A stretch of 41,178 nucleotides of DNA from DASWOJ01 sp964242415 (GTDB lineage: Bacteria > Pseudomonadota > Alphaproteobacteria > Acetobacterales > Acetobacteraceae). The position numbers and the translations under genes were made by a program. This document shows, one piece after another, positions 8,128 through 15,938 of this stretch. The stretch lies in NCBI GenBank assembly GCA_964242415.1, contig CAXTAT010000040.1:1-41178 (forward strand). Reading direction: 5' to 3'. The number at the start of each line of letters is the position of its first letter. Position 1 is the first letter of the stretch. The notes under the pieces are model-generated. The model searched no databases, was not told the DNA's origin, and saw only the letters and a list, made by a program, of their open reading frames with translations.

Positions 8128-8982
8128 GTGCCGACTATACAAACCAGCTATTTCAGCCTGTTGTCCTCTGAACCGGCCGGGCTTGCCGCGGCCACGGTCG
8201 AGCAGATCTGGAGGGAGCTGTGCGCGGAGGCGATCGCCGCCGCCAAGCTCGATCCGGCGCTGACGCGCGCGATGAGTTCGGCAGTGCTCTATCACGCCAG
8301 CTTCGCCCAGGCGCTCGCCCACCGCATCGCTTTGAAGCTTGGCAGCCACGAGCTCGACCGGGAGGAACTGCTCTCCGTCATCTGCCAGGCTTTCATCAGC
8401 GATCCCGCCATCCTCGCATCGGCCGCCGCCGACCTCGCCGCGGTCCGGGACCGCGATCCCAGCAATTCGGAGTTCCTGACCCCGTTCCTCTACTTCAAGG
8501 GCTTCCTCGCCCTACAGGGCCAGCGCGTGGCGCATTGGCTGTGGAACCACGACCGCGTTCACCTCGCCCGTCATGTCCAGAGCCGCATCTCGGAGGGTCT
8601 CGGCGTGGACATCCATCCGGCCGCGCAGATCGGCAGGGGCGTCATGCTCGACCATGGCAGCGGACTGGTGATCGGCGAGACGGCAGTGGTCGAGGACGAC
8701 GTCTCGATCCTGCAGAACGTCACGCTCGGGGGCACCGGCAAGGAAACCGGCGACCGCCATCCGAAGATCCGGCGCGGTGCGCTGATCGGCGCTGGCGCCA
8801 AGATCCTCGGCAACATCGAGGTCGGGGTCGGCGCGAAGGTCGGTGCCGGGAGCGTCGTCGTCCAGAGCGTCCTGCCCTATACCTCGGTGGTCGGCGTTCC
8901 CGCCCGCCCGGTCGGCGCGTCGCATACGGCCCTTCCCGGCCTCACGATGAACCAGTCCATTCCGGACGATTACGTCATCTGA
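8128..8982 (+). CDS. cysE: Serine O-acetyltransferase
   Basis: CysE transfers acetyl from acetyl-CoA to L-serine, giving O-acetylserine for cysteine synthesis. The N-terminal helical domain (WRELCAEA, SVICQAFISDPA) is followed by the left-handed beta-helix acetyltransferase domain with GVDIHPAAQIGRG, MLDHGSGLVIGETAVV, DDVSILQNVTLGGTGKE, DRHPKIRRGALIGAGAKILG and a final VVGVPARPVG. The proposed GTG start at 8128 has GGAGGA just upstream; an in-frame ATG at 8065 would add 21 basic residues but lacks a ribosome binding site. It ends DDYVI, a CysE C-terminal tail ending in isoleucine as needed to dock into CysK. It converges on cysK, which lies just downstream on the other strand. Confidence 0.93.
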   Translation: MPTIQTSYFSLLSSEPAGLAAATVEQIWRELCAEAIAAAKLDPALTRAMSSAVLYHASFAQALAHRIALKLGSHELDREELLSVICQAFISDPAILASAAADLAAVRDRDPSNSEFLTPFLYFKGFLALQGQRVAHWLWNHDRVHLARHVQSRISEGLGVDIHPAAQIGRGVMLDHGSGLVIGETAVVEDDVSILQNVTLGGTGKETGDRHPKIRRGALIGAGAKILGNIEVGVGAKVGAGSVVVQSVLPYTSVVGVPARPVGASHTALPGLTMNQSIPDDYVI

Positions 8983-9049
8983 AACGCTGCACTATCGCAT
9001 CCTGCCACGAACCCTCGGCAGACCAGCGCAGCAAGCGTGCTTCCGCGGG

Positions 9050-9148
9050 TCAGGCAGGACGGTCGATCAGGAAACCGGTGACGCCCGGCGGTGTCATGCC
9101 CAGGCAGCCCTCCCCGAACAGGTAATACCGGGTCCAAGCCGGCGAAGA
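9050..9148 (-). other. Possible C-terminal remnant after cysK
   Basis: In the same frame as cysK, directly after its stop, 32 codons read WTRYYLFGEGCLG and PPGVTGFLIDRPA and then stop. The composition looks protein-like, but there is no start codon with a ribosome binding site. It could be the tail of a gene whose front has been lost, or chance. I do not recognise the family. Confidence 0.25.
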
Positions 9149-10066
9149 TCAATCGGCCGGCAGGAAGTCCGGCACGGACAGGTATCGCTCGCCGGTGTCG
9201 TAGTTGAAGCCGAGCACGGTAGCGCCGGGCTTCAGCGTCGGCAGCTTCTGCGCGATGGCGGCGAGCGTGGCGCCGGACGAGATGCCGACCAGCAGCCCTT
9301 CCTGCCGAGCCGACCGCCGGGCGTAGTCCTTGGCGTCCTCGGCCTGCACCTGGACCACCCCGTCCAGCAACTGGGTGTGCAGGTTCAGCGGCACGAAGCC
9401 CGCGCCGATGCCCTGGATCGGGTGCGGCGCCGGCTGCCCGCCGGATATGACGGGCGAAGCCGCCGGCTCTACCGCATACACCTTCAGGTCCGGCCAGCGC
9501 GGCTTCAGCACCTCGGCGCAGGCGGTGATATGCCCGCCAGTGCCGACGCCGGTGATGATCGCGTCCACCCCGTCCGGGAAGTCGGCGGCGATCTCCTCGG
9601 CGGTGGTGCGGACGTGGATGTCGATGTTGGCCGTGTTCTCGAACTGCTGCGGAACCCAAGCGCCCGGCGTTTGCGCCTGCAGCTCCTCGGCCCGGGCGAT
9701 GGCGCCCTTCATGCCCTTCTCGCGCGGGGTTAGGTCGAAGCTGGCGCCGTAGGCCTGCATCAGGCGGCGGCGTTCGACCGACATGCTTTCCGGCATGACC
9801 AGGACCAGCTTGTAGCCCTTCACGGCGGCGACCATGGCGAGGCCGATGCCAGTGTTGCCTGACGTAGGCTCGATGATGGTGCCACCGGGTTGCAGGCGGC
9901 CGTCCGCTTCGGCGGCCTCGACCATGGCCAGCGCGATGCGGTCCTTGATGGAGCCGCCGGGGTTGGCGCGTTCGGACTTGATCCAGACGTTGGCGTCGGG
10001 GAACAGGCGGGACACCCGGATGTGCGGCGTGCCGCCGATGGTGTCGAGGACGCTTTGGGCTTTCAC
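9149..10066 (-). CDS. cysK: Cysteine synthase A (O-acetylserine sulfhydrylase)
   Basis: This 305-residue PLP enzyme joins O-acetylserine and sulfide to make cysteine. The catalytic lysine is K41 in NPGGSIKDR, the substrate loop is TSGNTG (about 68-73), the glycine-rich phosphate site is GVGTGGH, and a late serine loop reads GISSGAT. The GTG start at 10066 is chosen because AGGAG lies ten bases upstream and family similarity begins there; upstream in-frame codons show no CysK character. It is the last gene of the long minus-strand sulfonate operon, 13 bases after the preceding binding-protein gene. The CysE partner converges from the other side. Length is normal. Confidence 0.95.
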   Translation of the reverse strand: MKAQSVLDTIGGTPHIRVSRLFPDANVWIKSERANPGGSIKDRIALAMVEAAEADGRLQPGGTIIEPTSGNTGIGLAMVAAVKGYKLVLVMPESMSVERRRLMQAYGASFDLTPREKGMKGAIARAEELQAQTPGAWVPQQFENTANIDIHVRTTAEEIAADFPDGVDAIITGVGTGGHITACAEVLKPRWPDLKVYAVEPAASPVISGGQPAPHPIQGIGAGFVPLNLHTQLLDGVVQVQAEDAKDYARRSARQEGLLVGISSGATLAAIAQKLPTLKPGATVLGFNYDTGERYLSVPDFLPAD

Positions 10067-10079
10067 GGAATGGTATCTC

Positions 10080-11021
10080 CTAAGCTGCAAAGACGGCAGC
10101 GTTGAACGATCGATCGAAATAGGTTGCGGCCACCTGCGGGGCCGGCACAACGCGGGCCGCCCTGAAGAAGTCGGCCACCTGCTGCTGCGCGGCGACCACC
10201 TCGTCGTCGATGGCGACCGTGCGCGTCTGCGCCGTGTCCACCACCACCCGGCCGACTGGGACGGGAAAACCGGTCTGCGTGGCCCAAACCCGCGCTTGCT
10301 CTTCCGGGTTGGCCAGCCCCCAGTCCCGTGCAAGGCGCAGCCGTTGCAGGAAGTCGCCGAGCGCGGCGCGCTTGGCCGCGATCGCCTCGGTGCTGGCGAC
10401 GGTGTAGCTCTGCCCGCTCATCAAGTCGCGCCCGTTCACCACCTCCCGCGCGCCGTCCTGCACGCGGGCCAGGGCGATGTATGGCCCCCATGTCGCCCAG
10501 GCGTCCACGCTGCCCCCCGCCATCGCCGCCTTGGCCTCCGACGGCCCCAGGAACACGAAGCGGACGTCGTCCGCCTGCAGCCCGGCGCGGCGCAGCGCCG
10601 CCAGGACCAGGAAGTGCCCGGTCTGCCCCTTGAGGGTGGCGACCGACCGGCCCTTCAGGTCCGCGACGGTGCGGATGGTGGAGTTGCCGGGCACGACGAG
10701 CGCCGTCACCGCACCGTCCGACCGCGTGGCGGACACCGCCCGCATCGGGATGGCGGAGGCGATGCCGGACACGAACGGCGCGTCGCCGATGCCGCCCGCG
10801 TCGATGGCGCCGGCATTCAGCGCCTCCATCAGCATGGGGGCGCCGGGGAACTGGCTCCAGTCCAGCCGGTAGGGCAGGGCATCCAGGACGCCCGCGGCCT
10901 CCATCAGCGGCTGGGCGCCGCCCTTCTGGTCGCCGATGCGCAGGACCGGTTGAGCCGCCCTCGCCGTGCGGGCCAGCGGCAGCGCTGCCGCGGCCAGCAG
11001 GGTGCGGCGGCCGAGGGGCAT
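10080..11021 (-). CDS. ssuA: Aliphatic sulfonate ABC binding protein (SsuA-like)
   Basis: This 313-residue exported binding protein starts with an RR-type signal (MPLGRRTLLAAAALPLA, cleavage likely after TARAA). The mature protein has LRIGDQKGG, LPYRLDWSQFPG, MEALNAGAIDAGGIGDAPF and TVADLKGRSVATLKG, hallmarks of the SsuA/TauA group. GGAG lies nine bases before the ATG, and the preceding stop is about five bases away. It is closely similar to the SBP at 13154, with which it shares GDQKGG and the ALNAGA region, so the two probably arose by duplication. No second permease is encoded next to it, and it likely uses the SsuC/SsuB-type pair at 14131-15938. Ligand unknown. Confidence 0.88.
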   Translation of the reverse strand: MPLGRRTLLAAAALPLARTARAAQPVLRIGDQKGGAQPLMEAAGVLDALPYRLDWSQFPGAPMLMEALNAGAIDAGGIGDAPFVSGIASAIPMRAVSATRSDGAVTALVVPGNSTIRTVADLKGRSVATLKGQTGHFLVLAALRRAGLQADDVRFVFLGPSEAKAAMAGGSVDAWATWGPYIALARVQDGAREVVNGRDLMSGQSYTVASTEAIAAKRAALGDFLQRLRLARDWGLANPEEQARVWATQTGFPVPVGRVVVDTAQTRTVAIDDEVVAAQQQVADFFRAARVVPAPQVAATYFDRSFNAAVFAA

Positions 11022-11026
11022 GGGTG

Positions 11027-11833
11027 TCACTCCAGCAGGTCCGGCTCCTGCGCCACCACCAGCTCCCACAGGGGCTGGAAGCTGAGCAGGCCGGAGCGGG
11101 GCCGGGCCACCTGTCCCGCGGTCAGCGCCGCGGTTTCCGCGTCGATCTGAACCGGCACGCCCGCGGCCTCCGCCAGCAGTTGGGTCTGGGCGGCGTTGTC
11201 CATCGAGATGAACCACCAGGCCGCCGCCTCCACCGTGTCGCCCACGGTCAGGATGCCATGGTTGCGCAGGATGACCGCCTTATGCGGCCCCAGCGCCTGC
11301 GCGATGCGCTCGCCTTCGCTGGTGTTCAGCACGACACCGGTGAAGTCGTCGAACACGGTGTGGTCCCGGTAGAACCTGCAACTGTCCTGGGTCAGCGGGT
11401 CCAGCAGGCGGCCCAGGGTGGACCATGCCTTGCCGTAGGTGGAATGCGTATGCGCCGCGGCGACCACGTCCGGGCGCGCGGTGTGGATGGCCGCATGGAT
11501 CGCGAAGGCGGCGCGGTTCACCGGCCGGTCTCCCTCGACTACCTCGCCCCTGTGGTCCACCCGGATCAGGTCGCGCACGCGGATCTGGCCGAAGTGCCGG
11601 CCCAGTGGGTTCACCCAGAAGCTGTCCGTGTGCTCCGGGTCCCGCGCGGTGACGTGCCCGGCCAATCCCTGGTCGAAGCCGTATCGCGCGAACAGGCGGA
11701 ACGTGGCGGCCAGGCGCTGCTTGCGGTGCAGCCGCTCCTCGTCAACCGTCCGGACGGGTACCGCGTCATTCAGCAGGCTGACGAAGTCCGGTCCGGGGGC
11801 CGCTGTGTCGGCGCGTGTCGAAGCGTAGGTCAT
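11027..11833 (-). CDS. Class II aldolase/adducin-family protein
   Basis: This 268-residue cytoplasmic protein belongs to the class II aldolase/adducin family, metal-dependent lyases or epimerases acting on small hydroxylated substrates. Visible signs are FARYGFDQGLAGHVTARDP, the metal-binding HTHS (in VVAAAHTHSTYG) and ILRNHGILTVG. The ATG at 11833 follows GGAGGA with seven bases spacing; an in-frame ATG five codons upstream overlaps that box and is less likely. It lies between the monooxygenase gene and a sulfonate-binding gene, so it may process the carbon skeleton left after desulfonation. The actual substrate is unknown. Confidence 0.85.
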   Translation of the reverse strand: MTYASTRADTAAPGPDFVSLLNDAVPVRTVDEERLHRKQRLAATFRLFARYGFDQGLAGHVTARDPEHTDSFWVNPLGRHFGQIRVRDLIRVDHRGEVVEGDRPVNRAAFAIHAAIHTARPDVVAAAHTHSTYGKAWSTLGRLLDPLTQDSCRFYRDHTVFDDFTGVVLNTSEGERIAQALGPHKAVILRNHGILTVGDTVEAAAWWFISMDNAAQTQLLAEAAGVPVQIDAETAALTAGQVARPRSGLLSFQPLWELVVAQEPDLLE

Positions 11834-11874
11834 GGCATGGTCCTCCATGGGTTCACTTGGCGCTGATTGGGCGT

Positions 11875-12993
11875 TCACTCGGCGGCGGCGGGCACCGTCT
11901 GGCGGGCCGCCACCAGCTCGCGGACGCGCGGGATCAGCTCGCGGCCGTACTGCACGGCGTCCACCAGCGGGTCGAACCCGCGGATCAGGAAGGTGGAGAT
12001 GCCAAGGTCCACGTAGTCCAGCATGGACTCCGCAACCTGGTCCGGCGTGCCGACCAGCCCCGTGGAGTTCCCCTGCGCCCCGGTTAGCGCCGCGATCCCC
12101 GTCCAAAGCCGCTTGTCCAACCGCGTGCCCTGCGCGGCCGCGGCCAGCAGGCGGCGCGACCCCTCGTTGGGCGGTTCCTGGACGCCCTCGCGCGCGTTGT
12201 TCGGCGACCGACCGCTGCCGCCGGCGTCGCGCAGGGCCTTGGCGCGCGCCAGGATAGCGTCGGCCTTGGCCCAGGCCGCGTCCTCCGTGTCGGCCAGCAC
12301 AGGGCGCAGCGACAGGCTGAAGCGCGGCGTCCGCCCGTGCGGCGCGGCTGCGGCGCGGACGCGCGCCACCAGGCTGCGAACCTGGTCGTGCGTCTCGCCC
12401 CACAGCGCGTACACGTCGGCGTGCCTGCCCGCGACGGGGATCGCGGCGTCGGACGCGCCGCCGAAGTAAACCGGGATGCCGGCGCCCGAGTACGGCTTCA
12501 CGTCGCCGAACCCGCCGGCCACCCGGTAATGGCGCCCGGCGTAGTCGAACGGGGTGGCGGACGTCCACTCCTGCCGCATGATGTCCAGGTACTCGCCCGT
12601 GCGCGCGTAGCGCTCGTCCTTCGTCAGATGGTCGCCGTCCTGCGCCAGCTCGGCGTCGTTGCCGCCGGTGATGATGTGGACCGCGACCCGGCCTTTCGTG
12701 AACTGGTCCAGCGTGGCCAGTTGCCGGGCGGCCAGCGTTGGGGCAGTGAAGCCCGGCCGGTGCGCGATCATCAGGCCCAGCCGCTCCGTGACGGACGCGG
12801 CGTGCTGCGCCACCAGGATGCTTTCGGCGGACGTCGAGTTGAACGCCACCAGCACGCGGTCGAAGCCGACGTGCTCGTGCGCCGTCGCCGCCGCCTCGAT
12901 GAAGCCGGGGTCGAGCGCCCCGGTGGTGCGGCGCATCGTCTCGGACGAGTTGAAGTGCCCGACGTAGCCAATGAACTCCACGGTCACGGTCAT
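11875..12993 (-). CDS. Flavin-dependent LLM monooxygenase, alkanesulfonate type
   Basis: The 372-residue product is a luciferase-like monooxygenase of the SsuD group. It would use FMNH2 and oxygen to split sulfonates into aldehyde and sulfite. Signs include AAATAHEHVGFDRVLVAF, IAHRPGFTAPTLAARQLATL, GRVAVHIITGGND, PVYFGGASDAA and the C-terminal GTPDQV and FLIRGFDPLVDAV. The ATG at 12993 overlaps the previous stop by ATGA, but AAGGAGG ends only one base before it; the GTG at codon 3 (12987) has ideal spacing and may be the true start. No flavin reductase is visible in the window. Its C-terminus is closely related to the tail of the chimeric gene at 17569. Confidence 0.88.
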   Translation of the reverse strand: MTVTVEFIGYVGHFNSSETMRRTTGALDPGFIEAAATAHEHVGFDRVLVAFNSTSAESILVAQHAASVTERLGLMIAHRPGFTAPTLAARQLATLDQFTKGRVAVHIITGGNDAELAQDGDHLTKDERYARTGEYLDIMRQEWTSATPFDYAGRHYRVAGGFGDVKPYSGAGIPVYFGGASDAAIPVAGRHADVYALWGETHDQVRSLVARVRAAAAPHGRTPRFSLSLRPVLADTEDAAWAKADAILARAKALRDAGGSGRSPNNAREGVQEPPNEGSRRLLAAAAQGTRLDKRLWTGIAALTGAQGNSTGLVGTPDQVAESMLDYVDLGISTFLIRGFDPLVDAVQYGRELIPRVRELVAARQTVPAAAE

Positions 12994-13157
12994 ACCTCCT
13001 TGGCGATCTCGCGGGCGCGGGCGAACACCTCGTCCATGCGCCAGCTTTCGTTGGCGTGTGCTGGGTCGCCGCGGTGGGCGTCCCAGCCGCTGTCCCGCCG
13101 GTACCGGCCAGCCAGCCCACCGCCCAACACCAGCACGTCCGCGTGCAGGCTCGTCAT
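12990..13157 (-). pseudogene. 55-codon flavoprotein-like stub, coupled on both sides
   Basis: The ORF starts with an ATG overlapping the stop of the SBP gene (ATGA at 13154-13157) and ends with a TGA overlapping the start of the monooxygenase gene (ATGA at 12990-12993). It begins SLHADVLVLGGGLAG, the N-terminal dinucleotide-binding motif of FAD flavoproteins. The match breaks at residue 17 and the rest (RYRRDSGWDAHRGD, then MDEVFARAREIAKEV) is polar and could be the tail of the same or a neighbouring protein. A functional FAD enzyme needs hundreds more residues. It looks like an internally deleted flavoprotein gene whose ends and coupling were kept; a genuine small protein is the alternative. 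Confidence 0.65.
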
Positions 13158-14134
13158 TCCGGCAACGCCCCGTTGCCCGGCAACGCTTGGTTGCCCGGCA
13201 ACGCCTCATTGAACGACGGGTCGAACAGCCGGGCGGCGTCCAGCCGGGTGCGGATGACGCCCGCCGCCAAATAGCGGTCGGCCGTGCGCTGCTCGTCTGC
13301 CACCACCTGTTCGTCAATCGGCACCGGCACCGGCGTGTCGGTCTCGAACACCAGGCGCGCGACAGGTTGGCTGACCCTGATCTCGGCGGCGAGCACCTGG
13401 GCATACTCGTCCCGGTGCGCATCCGCCCAGCGCCGCGCAACGGCAAGCCTGCGGCAGAAGTCCAGCAGCGCCGCCCGGCGCCGGGCGATGGCGTCGTCGC
13501 TAGCGACCAGGTACGACAGGCCAGTCAGCAGCCCGTTGCCGCCGTCCACGACCACCCGCGCCCCGTCCACCAGCCGCGCCTGCGCCACGTAAACGCCCCA
13601 GGAACACCAGGCGTCCACGGCACCTGCGCTGAGCGCCGTCTTGGCCTCGTTCGGCAACAGGTTCACGAACTTGATGTCCGGCCCGCTCCAGCCCTGCGCT
13701 TCGGCCAGCGCCAGGATCAGGGCGTGCGCGATGGAGCCGCGGTTGGCGGCGATGCTGCGCCCGCGCAGGTCGGCGACGGTGCGGATGGAGGAGTCCGGCG
13801 GAACCACGACGGCGGTGCCGGCCCCGCTGGTCCTGACGGGGGAGATGATCCGCGCCTGCAGCCCGGCGGCCATCGCGAACGTCGCCGGGGCATCGCCGGC
13901 AAAGGCCAGGTCCACGGCCCCGGCATTCAACGCCTCCAGCAGCGGCGCGGCGGCGGAGAACTGGCTCCATTCCAGCCGGTAGGGCAGGCCGTCGAGCACG
14001 CCTGCCGCCTTCATCACCGACTGCGTGCCGCCCTTCTGGTCACCGGCCCGCAACACGTCGTCCGCCGCCCATGCGGCGCGGTCCAGCAGCGGCATCGCGG
14101 CCAAGCCCGCCAGCAGTTGCCGGCGCGTGCTCAT
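13154..14134 (-). CDS. ssuA: Aliphatic sulfonate ABC binding protein (SsuA-like)
   Basis: The 326-residue exported binding protein has a short Tat-like signal (STRRQLLAGLAAMPLL, cleavage near AAWAA). It carries LRAGDQKGG, LPYRLEWSQFSA, EALNAGAVDLAFAGDAPA and TVADLRGRSIAANRG. The ATG overlaps the stop of the ATPase gene, and its own stop overlaps the 55-codon ORF. The extreme C-terminus contains a six-residue repeat (ALPGNQ/ALPGNG/ALPE) made by an 18-bp tandem repeat at 13161-13214, which relatives in this window lack. It is a paralogue of the SBP at 10080. The sulfonate ligand is not identifiable. Confidence 0.88.
   Translation of the reverse strand: MSTRRQLLAGLAAMPLLDRAAWAADDVLRAGDQKGGTQSVMKAAGVLDGLPYRLEWSQFSAAAPLLEALNAGAVDLAFAGDAPATFAMAAGLQARIISPVRTSGAGTAVVVPPDSSIRTVADLRGRSIAANRGSIAHALILALAEAQGWSGPDIKFVNLLPNEAKTALSAGAVDAWCSWGVYVAQARLVDGARVVVDGGNGLLTGLSYLVASDDAIARRRAALLDFCRRLAVARRWADAHRDEYAQVLAAEIRVSQPVARLVFETDTPVPVPIDEQVVADEQRTADRYLAAGVIRTRLDAARLFDPSFNEALPGNQALPGNGALPE
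13161..13214. repeat. Three 18-bp tandem units in SBP C-terminus
   Basis: Units begin at 13161, 13179 and 13197, each starting GGCAACGC and differing by a few bases. They encode six-residue repeats in frame at the end of the binding protein. Slippage here changes length without breaking the frame. Confidence 0.75.
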
Positions 14135-14943
14135 GCGCCCAATCCCAGCAGGCCCAGCACCTCGCGCCGCAGCCGGACCAGCTCCGGGTCGTCGCGGTGC
14201 CGGGGGTAGGGGAGCGGCACCGGCAGGTCGGCGCGGATGCGGGCGGGACGGTCAGTGACGACGACGACGCGCCCGGCCATCAGCAGCGCCTCCTCCACGT
14301 CGTGCGTCACCAGCAGCGCGGTGAAGCCGCGGTCCCGCCAGATGCGGACCAGCTCGCCCTGCATCTGCAACCGCGTCAGGCTGTCCAGCTTGCCCAACGG
14401 CTCGTCCAGGATCAGCAGGCCAGGGTCGTTTACCAGCGCGCGGGCCAGCGCCGCCCGCTGCGCCATGCCGCCGGAGATCTGATGCGGGTAGGCGGTGTCG
14501 AACCCCTGCAGGCCGACCAGGCGCAGCGCCTCGTCCACCCGGTGGCCCAGGCGCCGCAACTCGCCCCGTGCCTCCAGGCCCAGCCCGACGTTGGCCCGCA
14601 CGGTCCGCCAGGGATACAGCGTCGGGTCCTGGAACATCAGCACGCGCGACGGATCGGGGCCGAGGACCGGACGGCCCCCGGCGAACACCGCACCCGCCCC
14701 CGGCGGCTCCAGCCCGGCCACCAGGCGCAGCAACGTGGACTTGCCGCAGCCGCTGGGACCCAGCACCGCGACGAACTCGCCGGGTGCCAGGGACAGGCTC
14801 ACCTGGTCCAGCACGGGCAAGGCGTCCCCGTCGAGCGTGAAGGCGTGGCTGACATCCACGACCTCCACCCCCAGCCCGGCTGCCTCCGGCCCAGCCACCC
14901 CCAGATCGGCCGCCTCCGGCCGGGCAGGCGCTGCGGCTACCAC
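14131..14943 (-). CDS. ssuB: Sulfonate ABC transporter ATP-binding protein (SsuB/TauB-like)
   Basis: The 270-residue peripheral membrane ATPase drives sulfonate import. It contains Walker A GPSGCGKST, the Q-loop region MFQDPTLYPWRTV, signature-like ISGGMAQRAALARAL, Walker B LLILDEPLGKLD and the H-loop LLVTHDVEEAL. The signature reads SGGMAQ, common in this subfamily. The best start is a GTG at 14943 that overlaps the permease stop; in-frame GTGs about 15-22 codons later are alternatives, since the first 25 residues are a low-complexity Ala/Pro/Glu tail. It lies between the permease gene and an SBP gene in a fully coupled series. Confidence 0.9.
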   Translation of the reverse strand: MVAAAPARPEAADLGVAGPEAAGLGVEVVDVSHAFTLDGDALPVLDQVSLSLAPGEFVAVLGPSGCGKSTLLRLVAGLEPPGAGAVFAGGRPVLGPDPSRVLMFQDPTLYPWRTVRANVGLGLEARGELRRLGHRVDEALRLVGLQGFDTAYPHQISGGMAQRAALARALVNDPGLLILDEPLGKLDSLTRLQMQGELVRIWRDRGFTALLVTHDVEEALLMAGRVVVVTDRPARIRADLPVPLPYPRHRDDPELVRLRREVLGLLGLGA

Positions 14944-15938
14944 CGGACCAGCCCCCGCTGCCAGGACAGCAGGCGGTCGCGCAGCCGGAACAGCAGGGTG
15001 ATCAGCGCCGTGCACATCCCGGCCATCACCAGCAGCGCCACATACATGTTGGCATAGGCCGCCCATCCCTGCGCCCACTGCATGTACCAGCCCAGCCCGG
15101 CCTTCACGCCCAGCATCTCGGCCACCACCAGGACGGAGAACGACGCGCCCAGCCCCATGAACAGGCCGACGAACACCGACGGCATCGCCGCGGGGACCGC
15201 CACCTTGCGGACCAGGAACCAGGGCTTGGCCCCCATCGTGCGCGCCACGTCGTAGTAGGCGGCACTGACGGAGGCGACGCCCGACCAGGTCAGCACGGCC
15301 ACCGGGAAGAACGTCGCCAGCGCGATCAGGAAGGTGCTGGCGCTGCGGCTGCCGGGAAACACGAAGAAGGCGATGGGGATCCACGCCACCGCCGGCACCG
15401 GCCCGATCAGCCGCAGCACCGGGTGAACCCAATATCCAACCGCGCGCGACCAGCCGACCGCGATGCCGGTCAGGAAGCCGGCGCCGGCCCCGAGAAGGTA
15501 GGCGGGCAGCAGCAGCCACAGGGAACGCAGCAGGCTCTCGCCCAGGCGTGGCCAGTCGTCGGTCAGCACCTCCAGCATGGATTGCGGCGCGGCGAAGAAC
15601 GGCCGGGGCATCAGGTCCAGCTTAGCTGTGACAAGTTCCCACCCGCCCAGCCCGGCCGCCAGCACGATCAGCCATGGGCCGGCGTGGCGCAGCGCCACCG
15701 GCAATGGCCGCACGTACGCCGACGCCGCGGCGAGCGCCAGCATGACCCCGACCCCGGCGGCAGTGGCGGCCAGCAGTCCCGTGCGCCCCAGGTCGTCGGC
15801 GTCAGGCCAGGCCCAGGTCAGCGCCGCAGCCCCGGCCCACAGCGCAGCCGCTGCCAGGCCCTGACGCCATACCGCCCCTGGTGCGCCCGGGTGTGTCCGG
15901 GCTGCTGCGTCCGCCCGGACCTCGCTGATGGCGTTCAT
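14937..15938 (-). CDS. ssuC: Sulfonate ABC transporter permease (SsuC/TauC-like)
   Basis: The 333-residue integral membrane protein is longer than usual SsuC (about 260) because two extra hydrophobic segments precede the core. The core carries MPRPFFAAPQSML, the BPD-transport domain with GSRSASTFLIALATFFP and the EAA-like loop DVARTMGAKPWFLVRKVAVP, where the ATPase docks, then MGLGASFSVLVVAEML. The ATG overlaps the stop of the upstream SBP (ATGA), and its stop overlaps the ATPase start. It is the only permease of this long operon, so the three SBPs encoded there may share it. Confidence 0.92.
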   Translation of the reverse strand: MNAISEVRADAAARTHPGAPGAVWRQGLAAAALWAGAAALTWAWPDADDLGRTGLLAATAAGVGVMLALAAASAYVRPLPVALRHAGPWLIVLAAGLGGWELVTAKLDLMPRPFFAAPQSMLEVLTDDWPRLGESLLRSLWLLLPAYLLGAGAGFLTGIAVGWSRAVGYWVHPVLRLIGPVPAVAWIPIAFFVFPGSRSASTFLIALATFFPVAVLTWSGVASVSAAYYDVARTMGAKPWFLVRKVAVPAAMPSVFVGLFMGLGASFSVLVVAEMLGVKAGLGWYMQWAQGWAAYANMYVALLVMAGMCTALITLLFRLRDRLLSWQRGLVRW

